63,751 bases of DNA from Monoglobus sp964617455. Lineage in GTDB: Bacteria > Bacillota > Clostridia > Monoglobales > Monoglobaceae. The notes beneath the pieces were generated by a model. That model was not told the origin of the DNA. It saw nothing but the letters and a program-made list of their open reading frames with translations, and searched no databases. Shown one piece after another: positions 1 through 6,489 of this stretch (position 1 is its first letter; each line of letters opens with the position of its first letter). Location of the stretch: positions 1 through 63,751 of the forward strand of contig CAZTYF010000011.1 in assembly GCA_964617455.1 (NCBI GenBank), given 5' to 3'. The position numbers and the translations under genes were made by a program.

Positions 1-17
1 AGAAGCGCAAGATAGTT

Positions 18-52
18 ACAAAAAGGTGCGTATCCCAATAAAAAAGTGCGTA
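18..52 (+). promoter_or_regulatory. 20-bp-period direct repeat, likely operator
   Basis: AAAAGGTGCGTA at 21-32 recurs as AAAAAGTGCGTA at 41-52, 11 of 12 bases identical and exactly two helical turns apart. The second copy ends two bases before the -35 box at 54-59, so a bound protein would block polymerase. The style resembles operators of HxlR-type redox regulators in Firmicutes, which often control flavoprotein genes; that is inference from memory. No regulator gene lies in the window; it could be just to the left. Confidence 0.5.
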
Positions 53-53
53 C

Positions 54-82
54 TTGTACCGCTCTCGGAACAACGGTATAAT
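54..82 (+). promoter_or_regulatory. Promoter of the ACGX peptide operon
   Basis: TTGTAC at 54-59, a 17-bp spacer, then a perfect TATAAT at 77-82. Transcription should start near 89, about 45 bases before the peptide start codon. No other good promoter is seen before the end of the four-gene operon. Confidence 0.7.
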
Positions 83-134
83 AATAAACACAAAAGACGT
101 AAACGTCCTTTTGAATTCTTAAGGAAGGGGGAAC

Positions 135-353
135 ATGACGATGGCACTTTCAAATCTCGCCGGATGGGCTGACGACAAGACGACTGCATCATGCGGCGCT
201 GCCTGCGGGGCTTCCGACAAACCCGCCGAGGCTCCTGCTGCTTGCGGAGCGGCGGACAAGCCCGGAGAAAAACCGTCTGCGTGCGGTTCCGCATGCGGGG
301 CTTCCGACAAACCGAAAAAAACTCCGTCAGCTTGCGGAGCGTCCGACAAATAA
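135..353 (+). CDS. ACGX-repeat precursor peptide of a radical SAM system
   Basis: A 72-residue peptide, probably the substrate of the radical SAM enzyme encoded next to it. After a short leader (about residues 1-17, with Leu, Asn, Gly and Trp) come six Cys-Gly units at Cys20, 24, 37, 50, 54 and 67, each within an (A/S)CG(A/S) context and separated by Asp-Lys-Pro-rich spacers. The Cys pattern repeats with a 30-residue period (20/24/37, then 50/54/67), and the DNA repeats with it, so the core arose by duplication. The start at 135 follows AAGGAAGGGGG. The peptide matches the ACGX-repeat class recognised by comparative genomics of radical SAM systems. The modification and final product are unknown. 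There is no obvious cleavage motif, protease or exporter gene beside it. Confidence 0.85.
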   Translation: MTMALSNLAGWADDKTTASCGAACGASDKPAEAPAACGAADKPGEKPSACGSACGASDKPKKTPSACGASDK

Positions 354-455
354 GTCAAGACATCCGCAAAACTTTGCTTCCGATAGGAGCCTATCTTCAT
401 CGGGAGCATATGACATCCATTCGGCTACGCCGATTTTCATAAAAGAGGTTTTATC

Positions 456-1487
456 ATGAGCAGTTACTTTTCTTTCCAATGGCATATCACGGACGAATGC
501 GACCAACGGTGCAGACACTGTTACATTTATTCCGGAGATGTATGTAAAAAACCGGATTCCATGAACTGGCTGCAGATTGAGGACACATTTTATAACTGCC
601 TTGATTTCTGCGAAGTATATGACCGGCTGCCGTATTTCTACCTGACCGGCGGTGACCCCATCCTGCATCCGGATTTCTGGCGCCTTCTTAGTCTTTTTAA
701 AGAAAACAGCGTTCCGTTCACCATCATGGGGAATCCCTTCCACCTGAATGATCAGGTGTGTCGGGAGATGAAATATTACGGCTGCGAAAAATATCAGCTT
801 TCTCTTGACGGGCTTCGTGAAACACATGACTGGTTTCGCAAACCCGGTTCCTTTGACAGCACCTTGGAAAAGATCGGTTGCATCAACCGTTCCGAAATGC
901 GCAGCGTGATCATGACGACGGTGTCAAAAACAAACATGGCGGAGTTACCGGGCATAATTGATACGGTGGTGGCTGCCAACGTGGATGTGTTCGCTTTTTC
1001 CCGCTATGTGCCAACCGGGGGTAATACGGATGCATCTATGACACCGCATGAATACCGAGAACTGCTTGCGATCTGCGATAAAAAGTTCAAAGAATATGAG
1101 GCAGAAGGTTGCCGAACCTATTTCAATAAAAAGGATCATCTCTGGACGCTCTATGAGTATGAAACAGGAACTTTCAAAATCCCGAAAAATGCCGAGGAGG
1201 GAACGGTCTACGGCGGCTGCAACTGCGGAAACTGCCACATCACAATCCTGCCCACAGGCGACATCTACGCTTGTCGCCGAGTTGCCGATTCCAATGTCGG
1301 TAACATTTTCAAGGACAGGCTTGCCGATGTGTGGGTATGCGAGATGGAAGCCTACCGCGATTATGACAAATTCATAAACTGCGTGAAATGCGAACTGAAA
1401 GCATGGTGCCGCGGCTGTCCCGCCGTGGCGAAAGGAACGAACGGAGATTTTTACGCAGCCGACCCTCAATGCTGGAAAGAGATGTAA
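456..1487 (+). CDS. Radical SAM/SPASM peptide-modifying enzyme (ACGX system)
   Basis: 343 aa. The radical SAM cluster motif CxxxCxxC is at residues 15-22 (CDQRCRHC) at the very N-terminus, followed by the Gly-rich SAM-binding strand (YFLTGGDP-like) near residue 65. A SPASM-type Cys-rich tail runs from about residue 253: GGCNCGNC, a Cys in IYACRR, CVKC and WCRGC near 308-319, and a last Cys near 338, enough to hold two auxiliary 4Fe-4S clusters. SPASM enzymes commonly modify ribosomal peptides, often forming thioether or C-C links at Cys, and the Cys-rich peptide 100 bp upstream is the obvious substrate. No separate PqqD-like recognition domain is fused or adjacent. It starts after AAAGAGG and belongs to the same operon as the next two genes. 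Confidence 0.88.
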   Translation: MSSYFSFQWHITDECDQRCRHCYIYSGDVCKKPDSMNWLQIEDTFYNCLDFCEVYDRLPYFYLTGGDPILHPDFWRLLSLFKENSVPFTIMGNPFHLNDQVCREMKYYGCEKYQLSLDGLRETHDWFRKPGSFDSTLEKIGCINRSEMRSVIMTTVSKTNMAELPGIIDTVVAANVDVFAFSRYVPTGGNTDASMTPHEYRELLAICDKKFKEYEAEGCRTYFNKKDHLWTLYEYETGTFKIPKNAEEGTVYGGCNCGNCHITILPTGDIYACRRVADSNVGNIFKDRLADVWVCEMEAYRDYDKFINCVKCELKAWCRGCPAVAKGTNGDFYAADPQCWKEM

Positions 1488-1501
1488 GGAGGAAAATCCG
1501 C

Positions 1502-2089
1502 ATGAATGAAATGATGGAGATTATCAAGCACCGCCGTGCAATCCGGCGTTTTGAAACAAGGCAGGTGGATGAAGAATCCCTACGGCAGATTTTGGAAGCG
1601 GGTCTTTACGCTCCAAGCGCCGGCGGACGGCAAGGCGTAATCTTCGCCGTCTGTCAGGATGAGGATATCAACCGGAGACTTGGGAGAATTAAACGGGCAA
1701 ATTCCCACCCGCAAATGGCTACCTCCACAAGCTATGTTTCAAAAGAGCAGCCGAGCATCGCAGACGATCCGCACATTACCAACGCCTTCTATGAGGCGCC
1801 GACGGTAATCACACTGTTCGCGCCGAAGAACTTCCTTTTCGCCGCCGAGGACTGCGCATGTGCGGCGGAAAATATGATGCTCGTGGCCGACTCTCTCGGC
1901 ATCGGTTCCTGCTATATCGGACAGGGATGGACAGCGTTCGCTGACCCATACGGTCAGGAAATCCTGCGTAAATGGCAGATTCGTACCGACTATTATGCCG
2001 TGATGCAGTTGCTATTGGGTTATCCCGGAAAAGAAGACCCACACCCCACGCCGAAGCAGCGCAGAGATGGACGCATACTAAGATTTTAA
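1502..2089 (+). CDS. Nitroreductase-family flavoprotein
   Basis: 195 aa. The N-terminal IIKHRRAIRRFETRQV and the following APSAGGRQ are the FMN-binding signature of the nitroreductase family, and the C-terminal LLLGYPGK is also typical. These enzymes use FMN and NAD(P)H to reduce quinones, nitro groups or enamides, or to oxidise azoline rings in peptide biosynthesis. The start at 1502 follows AGGAGG 14 bp after the radical SAM stop. Its fixed place between the radical SAM gene and the flavin/ferredoxin gene suggests a redox step on the peptide or electron supply for the radical enzyme. That is inference; it could also be a general oxidoreductase under the same redox regulator. Confidence 0.85.
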   Translation: MNEMMEIIKHRRAIRRFETRQVDEESLRQILEAGLYAPSAGGRQGVIFAVCQDEDINRRLGRIKRANSHPQMATSTSYVSKEQPSIADDPHITNAFYEAPTVITLFAPKNFLFAAEDCACAAENMMLVADSLGIGSCYIGQGWTAFADPYGQEILRKWQIRTDYYAVMQLLLGYPGKEDPHPTPKQRRDGRILRF

Positions 2090-2100
2090 GGAGGGTTAAT

Positions 2101-2730
2101 ATGGATGCACAAATGTGTCTTAGAAAACTTGAATATGTCGGCGTACTGGCATTTGCCACCGTCGATGCAAACGGAGCTCCGCAAGTACGCAACATCAGCG
2201 CCATCCATTACGAGCCGGACAGGATGATATTCTTTACGGCGAAAGGAAAAGATTTCTGCAAAGAACTTCTGTCGGATGGCCGTGTGCAGGTGCTGGGCTA
2301 TACTAAATACAAAGAGATGATCCGCCTGTCCGCACGAGCGATTCCTGCTGCGGAGGAAGAGCAGAAATATTGGATCGACACCATTTTTGAGGAGCAGCCG
2401 TACCTTGCGAATGTGTATCCGGGCGACACAAGAAAACTCGCAGGAATCGTTTTTGAGATTAGGGACGCCCGGATTGAGTATTTCAACCTCGGGGTCAATC
2501 CCATCTTCCGGGAAAACTATGTCATCGGCAATGGAAACATTACGCTAAAGGGATACAGTATCACAGAAAAATGCATTGCATGTGGAACATGTCTGAAAAA
2601 CTGCCCGCAAAAGTGCATTGTTTCAGGTAAGCCTTATAAGATCAGTCAAACTCATTGTCTGCACTGCGGCAACTGTGTCGCAGTCTGTCCGGTTGGCGCA
2701 GTTATTACGGCACACTCCCGTTCCATCTGA
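2101..2730 (+). CDS. Pyridoxamine-oxidase-like flavin protein fused to 2[4Fe-4S] ferredoxin
   Basis: 209 aa. Residues 1 to about 145 look like the split-barrel flavin-binding fold of the pyridoxamine 5'-phosphate oxidase-like family (FATVDANGAPQVRNIS near the start, then a strand with FFTAKGK). Residues about 160-205 form a bacterial ferredoxin with two clusters, CIACGTCLKNCP and CLHCGNCVAVCP. The fusion is built to pass electrons between a flavin and iron-sulfur clusters, so it is a good candidate donor for the radical SAM enzyme encoded two genes upstream. A strong AGGAGG sits 11 bp after the nitroreductase stop. A degraded copy of its 3' end is present at 32.0-32.25 kb. Confidence 0.85.
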   Translation: MDAQMCLRKLEYVGVLAFATVDANGAPQVRNISAIHYEPDRMIFFTAKGKDFCKELLSDGRVQVLGYTKYKEMIRLSARAIPAAEEEQKYWIDTIFEEQPYLANVYPGDTRKLAGIVFEIRDARIEYFNLGVNPIFRENYVIGNGNITLKGYSITEKCIACGTCLKNCPQKCIVSGKPYKISQTHCLHCGNCVAVCPVGAVITAHSRSI

Positions 2731-2954
2731 GAATATGTTGATTACTGCACACGAACACAAAGGTTTGATTTCACATGCTATAAATACCCGGATACAAGAA
2801 AGAAGAAAAAAATTAAATATAAAATTGCAATACCAGAAAAACTGATTTCCGAAAAAGAAAATTTGAAAAAAATGAATTAGAAAGATACCCCTAATCATCG
2901 GAGATATGAAATTCGTTGAATAATTCAGCGGAATGATCCAAAATTTTAATTTAA

Positions 2955-3004
2955 CACGGAACCTGTTGCGGATGCTTTTATTATGCGTAAATTTAGGAGA
3001 CATG
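2955..3004 (+). repeat. Terminator/ribosome-site unit, decayed copy A
   Basis: GGATGCTTTTATTATGCGTA followed by AATTTAGGAGA matches the units at 6440, 6877 and 31965. Here the 5' hairpin arm has decayed (GGAACCTGTTGCGGATGC), so it may no longer terminate. The stretch 2731-2954 between the ferredoxin gene and this unit is AT-rich and holds no gene I can support. Confidence 0.55.
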
Positions 3005-3006
3005 GG

Positions 3007-3147
3007 ATGAAAAACTTTAATACGGACTTAGATTCTGACCATAGAAGACAAGTGAAACTTAAGTTAAATAGTGCCTTTTATAAAAATCAAACATTATTTT
3101 GCTATTGGGGTCAAAAATTTTTCGCCCGATATGCGAATTATCGCTGA
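3007..3147 (+). CDS. Short reading frame, possible gene fragment
   Basis: 46 codons starting at ATG 3007, with GGAG about 13 bases upstream in repeat unit A. The product is rich in Asn, Lys, Phe and Tyr and I do not recognise it. Its position after a phage-type terminator/ribosome-site unit suggests the start of a lost phage or mobile-element gene. It may equally be chance. Confidence 0.3.
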   Translation: MKNFNTDLDSDHRRQVKLKLNSAFYKNQTLFCYWGQKFFARYANYR

Positions 3148-3172
3148 GACGTCCCGGCGGTAACTTGCAAAG

Positions 3173-3349
3173 TTATTTTGAATTTGTCAAGGTCGAGATT
3201 GCCAGTTTCAGAAATTCTGCACGACTCAGCCCGTTTGATGTGCAAAACTCGGTTATTTGATTGAACAAGTCAGGCTTTATCTGAACATTAAACTGCTTGT
3301 AGGTTTTCTTGTTATAGCGGTATTTCGCAGCAGTTGATGTCTTGCTCAT
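3173..3349 (-). CDS. Small ribbon-helix-helix type protein
   Basis: 58 aa beginning MSKTSTAAKYRYNKKTYKQF. The pattern is a basic N-terminus, a short beta strand (KQFNVQIK) and two helices joined by NGLSRAEF, as in Arc/MetJ-type DNA-binding proteins of mobile elements. The start at 3349 is supported by GGAGGAGG, which lies inside the Arg-rich 3' end of the membrane-protein gene encoded just before it, implying translational coupling. It is the distal gene of the minus-strand module at 3173-3512. The target DNA is unknown; the palindrome at 4192-4206 is a candidate. Confidence 0.7.
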   Translation of the reverse strand: MSKTSTAAKYRYNKKTYKQFNVQIKPDLFNQITEFCTSNGLSRAEFLKLAISTLTNSK

Positions 3350-3350
3350 A

Positions 3351-3512
3351 TTATCGCCTCCTCCTGAGTCGGGTTGCAACCAAAAGAACAGCATACAAAC
3401 CCATAAGCACTAAAATTACAATGTCAAGCAACTCTAACGATGAAAAGTCAATTATTTTTAATACCACCGCCAGTATTAAAAACAGCCCCGTGATGTTAAA
3501 AAAGTCTTGCAT
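3351..3512 (-). CDS. Small two-helix membrane protein
   Basis: 53 aa beginning MQDFFNITG, with two hydrophobic stretches (about residues 9-21 and 31-46) and a positively charged tail of four Arg. It ends one base before the start of the RHH gene, so the two are translationally coupled. No good ribosome site is visible before the ATG, which lowers certainty. A similarly built protein (MQAFLQKF start) forms the matching pair at 3656-3987, so the module occurs twice. Holin, toxin or membrane anchor are all possible; I do not recognise the family. Confidence 0.55.
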   Translation of the reverse strand: MQDFFNITGLFLILAVVLKIIDFSSLELLDIVILVLMGLYAVLLVATRLRRRR

Positions 3513-3655
3513 TTTTGGGCGTGAGGTGATATAATAACATTATCCCCGAAGGGGGGGAGGGAGTTATCCGCCCCTCCGCTCTTATGATTGTTGATTAGCT
3601 CAAATATCGTAGAAAAAATTTGGATGGTTAACCATACAATCGTAAGGGCTTTTTT

Positions 3656-3823
3656 TCACTTGTCCTTGGCCAGTCCTAAACGAATAAGGCGTTTTATTTC
3701 GGTTTGTTTCGCCTTGCCGTTAAGCGCTTCTAATATATCGGCATCGGTTTTTTTGTTGAGCTTCAAGCCGATATGTTGCGTATTTGTACGGTCATATTTT
3801 TCTTGGGCTTCATACTTGGGCAT
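3656..3823 (-). CDS. Small ribbon-helix-helix type protein, second module
   Basis: 55 aa beginning MPKYEAQEKYDRTNT. The segment QHIGLKLNKKTDADILEAL then KQTEIKRLIRLGL reads as the strand-helix-helix of RHH DNA-binding proteins common in Firmicute mobile elements. The start at 3823 was chosen because AAAGGAG lies at the right distance and because the ATG overlaps the upstream TGA as TGATG. Longer in-frame starts exist but lack a ribosome site. It is likely cotranscribed with the membrane-protein gene before it and possibly autoregulated from the promoter at 4184-4212. Confidence 0.72.
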   Translation of the reverse strand: MPKYEAQEKYDRTNTQHIGLKLNKKTDADILEALNGKAKQTEIKRLIRLGLAKDK

Positions 3824-3987
3824 CAGTGCCATCTCCTTTGCACGGTTTGAATAATGCGCAGAATAAACCATAGTGCAACCACTAAATAGAATACAATGCT
3901 AAAATATCGGCTGTATCCCGTGAGTGCGTGGAGCAAAAGCAAGGCGCATATAAACAAATCCGAAAATTTTTGTAAAAATGCTTGCAT
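3823..3987 (-). CDS. Small two-helix membrane protein, second module
   Basis: 54 aa beginning MQAFLQKF, with hydrophobic stretches at about residues 11-22 and 29-44 and a basic end (QRRWH). The stop overlaps the start of the RHH gene (TGATG), a classic translational coupling. It parallels the 53-aa protein of the other module in length, MQ-x-F start and basic tail, although sequence identity is low. Function unknown; a membrane toxin with an RHH antitoxin is one untested idea. Confidence 0.55.
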   Translation of the reverse strand: MQAFLQKFSDLFICALLLLHALTGYSRYFSIVFYLVVALWFILRIIQTVQRRWH

Positions 3988-4020
3988 AATTTTATATAGC
4001 ATGATAGAATAAAGATGATG

Positions 4021-4040
4021 GGAGGAGGTTGCCCTCCTCC
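4021..4040 (-). terminator. GC-rich hairpin after the 27-aa frame
   Basis: Arms GGAGGAGG and CCTCCTCC around a TTGC loop, an 8-bp perfect stem. On the minus strand it is followed by CATCATCTTTATTCTAT, a weak T tract. It could partially stop transcription between the leader frame and the membrane/RHH module. Confidence 0.45.
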
Positions 4041-4049
4041 GGTTCTAAG

Positions 4050-4133
4050 CTATCTTGTGAGCTTTAAGATTGCAGGTATTGCTGTGGCAGCGGCCGCAAT
4101 CAGTTCTAAGATAGCTTCAATTTTTTCTATCAT
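4050..4133 (-). CDS. 27-aa hydrophobic peptide
   Basis: Starts at ATG 4133 after AAAGGAGGG and encodes a short amphipathic or membrane peptide (MIEKIEAILEL, an Ala-rich core, then AIPAILKLTR). It is the first frame after the strong promoter at 4184-4212, so it is likely translated. It could be a leader peptide, a small toxin or a membrane peptide; I do not recognise it. Confidence 0.5.
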   Translation of the reverse strand: MIEKIEAILELIAAAATAIPAILKLTR

Positions 4134-4183
4134 GTCATCCCTCCTTTCATGTTAACTCGGGTATCTCCCAACCCTGTGATTAT

Positions 4184-4212
4184 ATTATATCATAGGTTTC
4201 ACCTATTGTCAA
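4184..4212 (-). promoter_or_regulatory. Consensus promoter with palindromic operator in its spacer
   Basis: On the minus strand: TTGACA (4212-4207), 17 bp, TATAAT (4189-4184), a perfect consensus. The spacer contains the palindrome ATAGGT-TTC-ACCTAT at 4192-4206 (plus-strand reading), which fills almost the whole space between -35 and -10. A dimeric repressor there would shut the promoter. The RHH proteins encoded downstream are the obvious candidates, by inference. Confidence 0.75.
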
Positions 4213-4278
4213 GTGTTTTTTTTTTAAACTTAAAAATTTTTTAAAAATTATTGTAAAAACAGATAGCTTGTCGGCCTC

Positions 4279-4309
4279 TAAAAATCCCTAACTTTTGTAA
4301 ACTTTTTTG
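4279..4309. repeat. AT-rich direct repeat, copy 1
   Basis: TAAAAATCCCTAACTTTTGT followed by AAACTTTTTTG resembles 4470-4500, the end of the integrase fragment, 191 bp away, with a few changes and one indel. On the minus strand it could encode Lys-Lys-Val-Tyr-Lys-Ser-stop, parallel to the Lys-Asn-Tyr-Lys-Asn-stop of the integrase. It may be a leftover of a second integrase end. Confidence 0.4.
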
Positions 4310-4383
4310 CAAAAACGAGTAAAACCGAGAAAACGCGATAGGGCAAAAACAGCGTAAAAACGTTACTTTTGAGAGCCGTTTTT

Positions 4384-4423
4384 GTTCAGGGTGTCTGGGG
4401 TTCGAATCCCCGAAGGTGTACCA
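4384..4423 (+). other. tRNA 3'-end fragment, probable prophage attachment site
   Basis: GGGGTTCGAATCCCC at 4397-4411 forms a T stem-loop and is followed by an acceptor-like strand and ACCA at 4420-4423. No matching 5' half precedes it, so this is only the last ~40 bases of a tRNA. A partial tRNA end beside an integrase end is the usual left-over of site-specific integration into a tRNA gene. The partner copy is not seen in the window. Confidence 0.7.
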
Positions 4424-4479
4424 GAGGGCCCGTAACCAGCGTAAATACGCGGGTTGTTTTCTTAATCCCTAAAAAATCC

Positions 4480-4700
4480 CTAATTTTTGTAATTTTTTTG
4501 TATTGAGTTTAAAATTTTTACTGCCCTTTCTTCCTCCCTCGGGTACAGATGGGAATAGGTGTTCCACGTCACTTCAATGTTGGAGTGCCCCAACCGTCTT
4601 GCTATTTCTTGGATGTTTATCCCCTCATTGGCAAGGAGAAAGGCGTGGTTGTTGCGGAAGTCGTGGATGCGTGTTTGGACTTGTCCGCCGAGGTATTTAA
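4480..4700 (-). pseudogene. 3' fragment of a phage tyrosine integrase
   Basis: Minus-strand translation gives ...RIHDFRNNHAFLLANEG, then NIQEIARRLGHSN and NTYSHLYP, ending at a TAG at 4482. HDFRxxH is the HxxR box, LGHS is the next conserved box, and Tyr in NTYSH is the nucleophile of tyrosine recombinases. Everything upstream (N-terminal DNA-binding domain and first catalytic Arg) is missing. At about 4690-4715 the sequence passes, antisense, into the phage head gene, so a deletion joined the two. It lies beside the tRNA-derived attachment site, as expected for an integrase. Confidence 0.85.
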
Positions 4701-6132
4701 ATGGTTCACACGGTTTGCGAGAAACAACAATGTGACACTATCCGAGGCCCGAAAACTGCTCAACTCGGACGAGCTTGAAGAGTTCAAAAAAGATGTGAAC
4801 GATTACATCGAGATGGGCAGGGCCAATGCGGACGGCGCTTTCACCAAAGAGCTTGAGAATATGAGCGCCAAGGTTCATATATCAAGATATGAATCAATGC
4901 TTTGGCAGATAAAGAAGATAAGCGCCGATGTGGCTCATTCGGAGGTTGAAACCCTTGACCGATATCTGAACGATACATATCAAGACACATACCTGAGAAA
5001 CATATATGAGTTCGAAAAGGGGACGGGGATAGGTGTTGACTTTTCGAGGATAAACGAGAATGAGGTGGAGCTGCTGCTTGACAGGCCTTGGGCCGAGGAC
5101 GGCAAACACTTTTCGGAGCGGGTATGGGGAGAGCACAGAAAGGACCTTGTGGACAGTCTGAACAAAGACTTTCGCAAGATGCTTGTAAACGGTGAGAATC
5201 CTCTTGATTTGGCGCCTAAGCTGCAAAAAAGGTTTGATGTGACAAAGTATCAAGCCGAGAGACTGGTACACACAGAGAGCGCATATTTCGCCGAGGAGGC
5301 CACCGCAAAATCCTATGACGAATGCGGGGTTGAAGAATATGAGCTAATCGCCACCCTGGACTATAAGACCAGTGAGATATGCCGAGAGTTAGACGGCAAG
5401 CATTATCCGGTGAAGAAGAAACAGACGGGGCTCAATTATCCACCGTTTCATCCGAACTGCCGAACAACCACAGCACCGTATATCGAAGACGAAGAGCTTT
5501 CAAAAGGCACCCGCATCGCGAGAGACACCGAAGGCAATAATACCTATGTGCCGGCGGATATGGATTATATTGAATGGGTTGAAAGCCTCGACACGGATGA
5601 AAGGTCGGAGTTTGTAAAGCTCCGTAAGATAAACAAGAATAAGAAATCGGACAAAAGACAATACGAAAAATATAGGCAGGTTCTCGGCAAAGAAAATGTC
5701 CCCGAAACTATTGACAAATTTCGGGATTTGAAGTACAATGATGACAAGAAAGAGTACGAGGACCTGAAACACCTGTACTACGAAGTCAGCTGGCAGGTAA
5801 GAGCGTTAGAAAACCACACAAAAGGCTGTGAGCACAGACCTCCGTTCAATGCAAAACCGAACAGTGTATTTGATAATTACAGCGAAGACGGGACATTGTT
5901 GCAACGCAGGTATTATGGGAGAACGGGCAAGCCGAGACTTGATATAGATATGATTGACCACGGCAACCCCAAAAAGCATCCCGATGTGCCGCATTATCAT
6001 AAGTGGACCTGGACACGGACACGGATTGGCACAGGCACAAGATATAATATAAAACGTGGCTCCAATATGCCACTTGAAAAATGGCATATCATAGCAAATA
6101 AAGATATTTTGAGGAAGGAGAAAAAACAATGA
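4692..6132 (+). pseudogene. Phage minor head protein (SPP1 gp7-like) with toxin-like C-terminus, 5' truncated
   Basis: The frame stays open from 4549, but residues before about 4690 are antisense to the integrase. Genuine head-protein sequence starts around FKWFTRFARNNNVTLSEARK. The middle carries hallmarks of phage minor head (Mu F/SPP1 gp7-like) proteins: ERLVHTESAYF and a Cys/His cluster with HYPVKKK...PPFHPNCRTTTAPY. After about 5800 the character changes to RRYYGRTGKPRLDID, DHGNPKKHPDVPHYHKW, a compact His-rich module like the C-terminal toxin domains found on Firmicute phage head proteins. The next gene, overlapping by 4 bp, looks like its immunity partner. With no original start codon left, expression is doubtful. 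Confidence 0.8.
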
Positions 6133-6386
6133 TTGACACACCCGAGTACGGTATTTTGGAGAATTTGGACGAATTTGCTGAAGCTATTGATATAGGTATG
6201 GACATAGAATTTTTCTTGTATGGTGTACACTACAATATATCATCGGAGGATAAGCCCTTTATATGTGTTTGCCTGGACGGTGACGCTGTTTATTTCGATG
6301 ATGCGGACAGTCTGCTTAAGGGGTATAAAGTCAATGGCAAACCGTTGGGAGAGCTGTGGCGAGATTTCAAGATTAAAGCTATGTAG
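6129..6386 (+). CDS. Immunity-like protein paired with the phage toxin-like domain
   Basis: 85 aa, acidic, with GMDIEFFLYGVHYNIS, FICVCLDGDAVYFDDADSLL and VNGKPLGELWRD. Small acidic proteins of this build commonly follow polymorphic-toxin C-termini. The ATGA overlap with the preceding gene shows translational coupling. The predicted role is to neutralise the toxin-like module encoded immediately upstream. Assignment rests on context and pattern memory, not on a search. Confidence 0.6.
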   Translation: MIDTPEYGILENLDEFAEAIDIGMDIEFFLYGVHYNISSEDKPFICVCLDGDAVYFDDADSLLKGYKVNGKPLGELWRDFKIKAM

Positions 6387-6439
6387 ACGCCGCAAAGAGG
6401 ATACCCTGCTCACCGTAGCACAAAATTCAAAAAGTTTAA

Positions 6440-6489
6440 GCACCCTAACACGGGTGCTTTTATTATGCATAAATTAAAGGAGAAACCGT
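6440..6489 (+). repeat. Terminator/ribosome-site unit, copy B
   Basis: GCACCC (6440-6445) and GGGTGC (6452-6457) form a short stem followed by TTTTATTATGCATAAATT and AAAGGAGA, giving a terminator followed directly by the ribosome site of the gene at 6490. Nearly the same unit recurs at 6877 and 31965, and decayed at 2955. Confidence 0.75.

Noticed and set aside
3541..3600. GC-rich stretch between the two membrane/RHH modules as a further gene
   Set aside because: It holds a CCCCGAAGGGG-type hairpin and no frame with a start and ribosome site.
4384..4423. A complete tRNA gene at the left edge of the prophage
   Set aside because: Only the T arm, acceptor 3' strand and CCA are present; no D or anticodon arm precedes it.
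4549..4690. N-terminal extension of the phage head protein
   Set aside because: These codons are exactly antisense to the integrase end, so they are not part of a natural protein.
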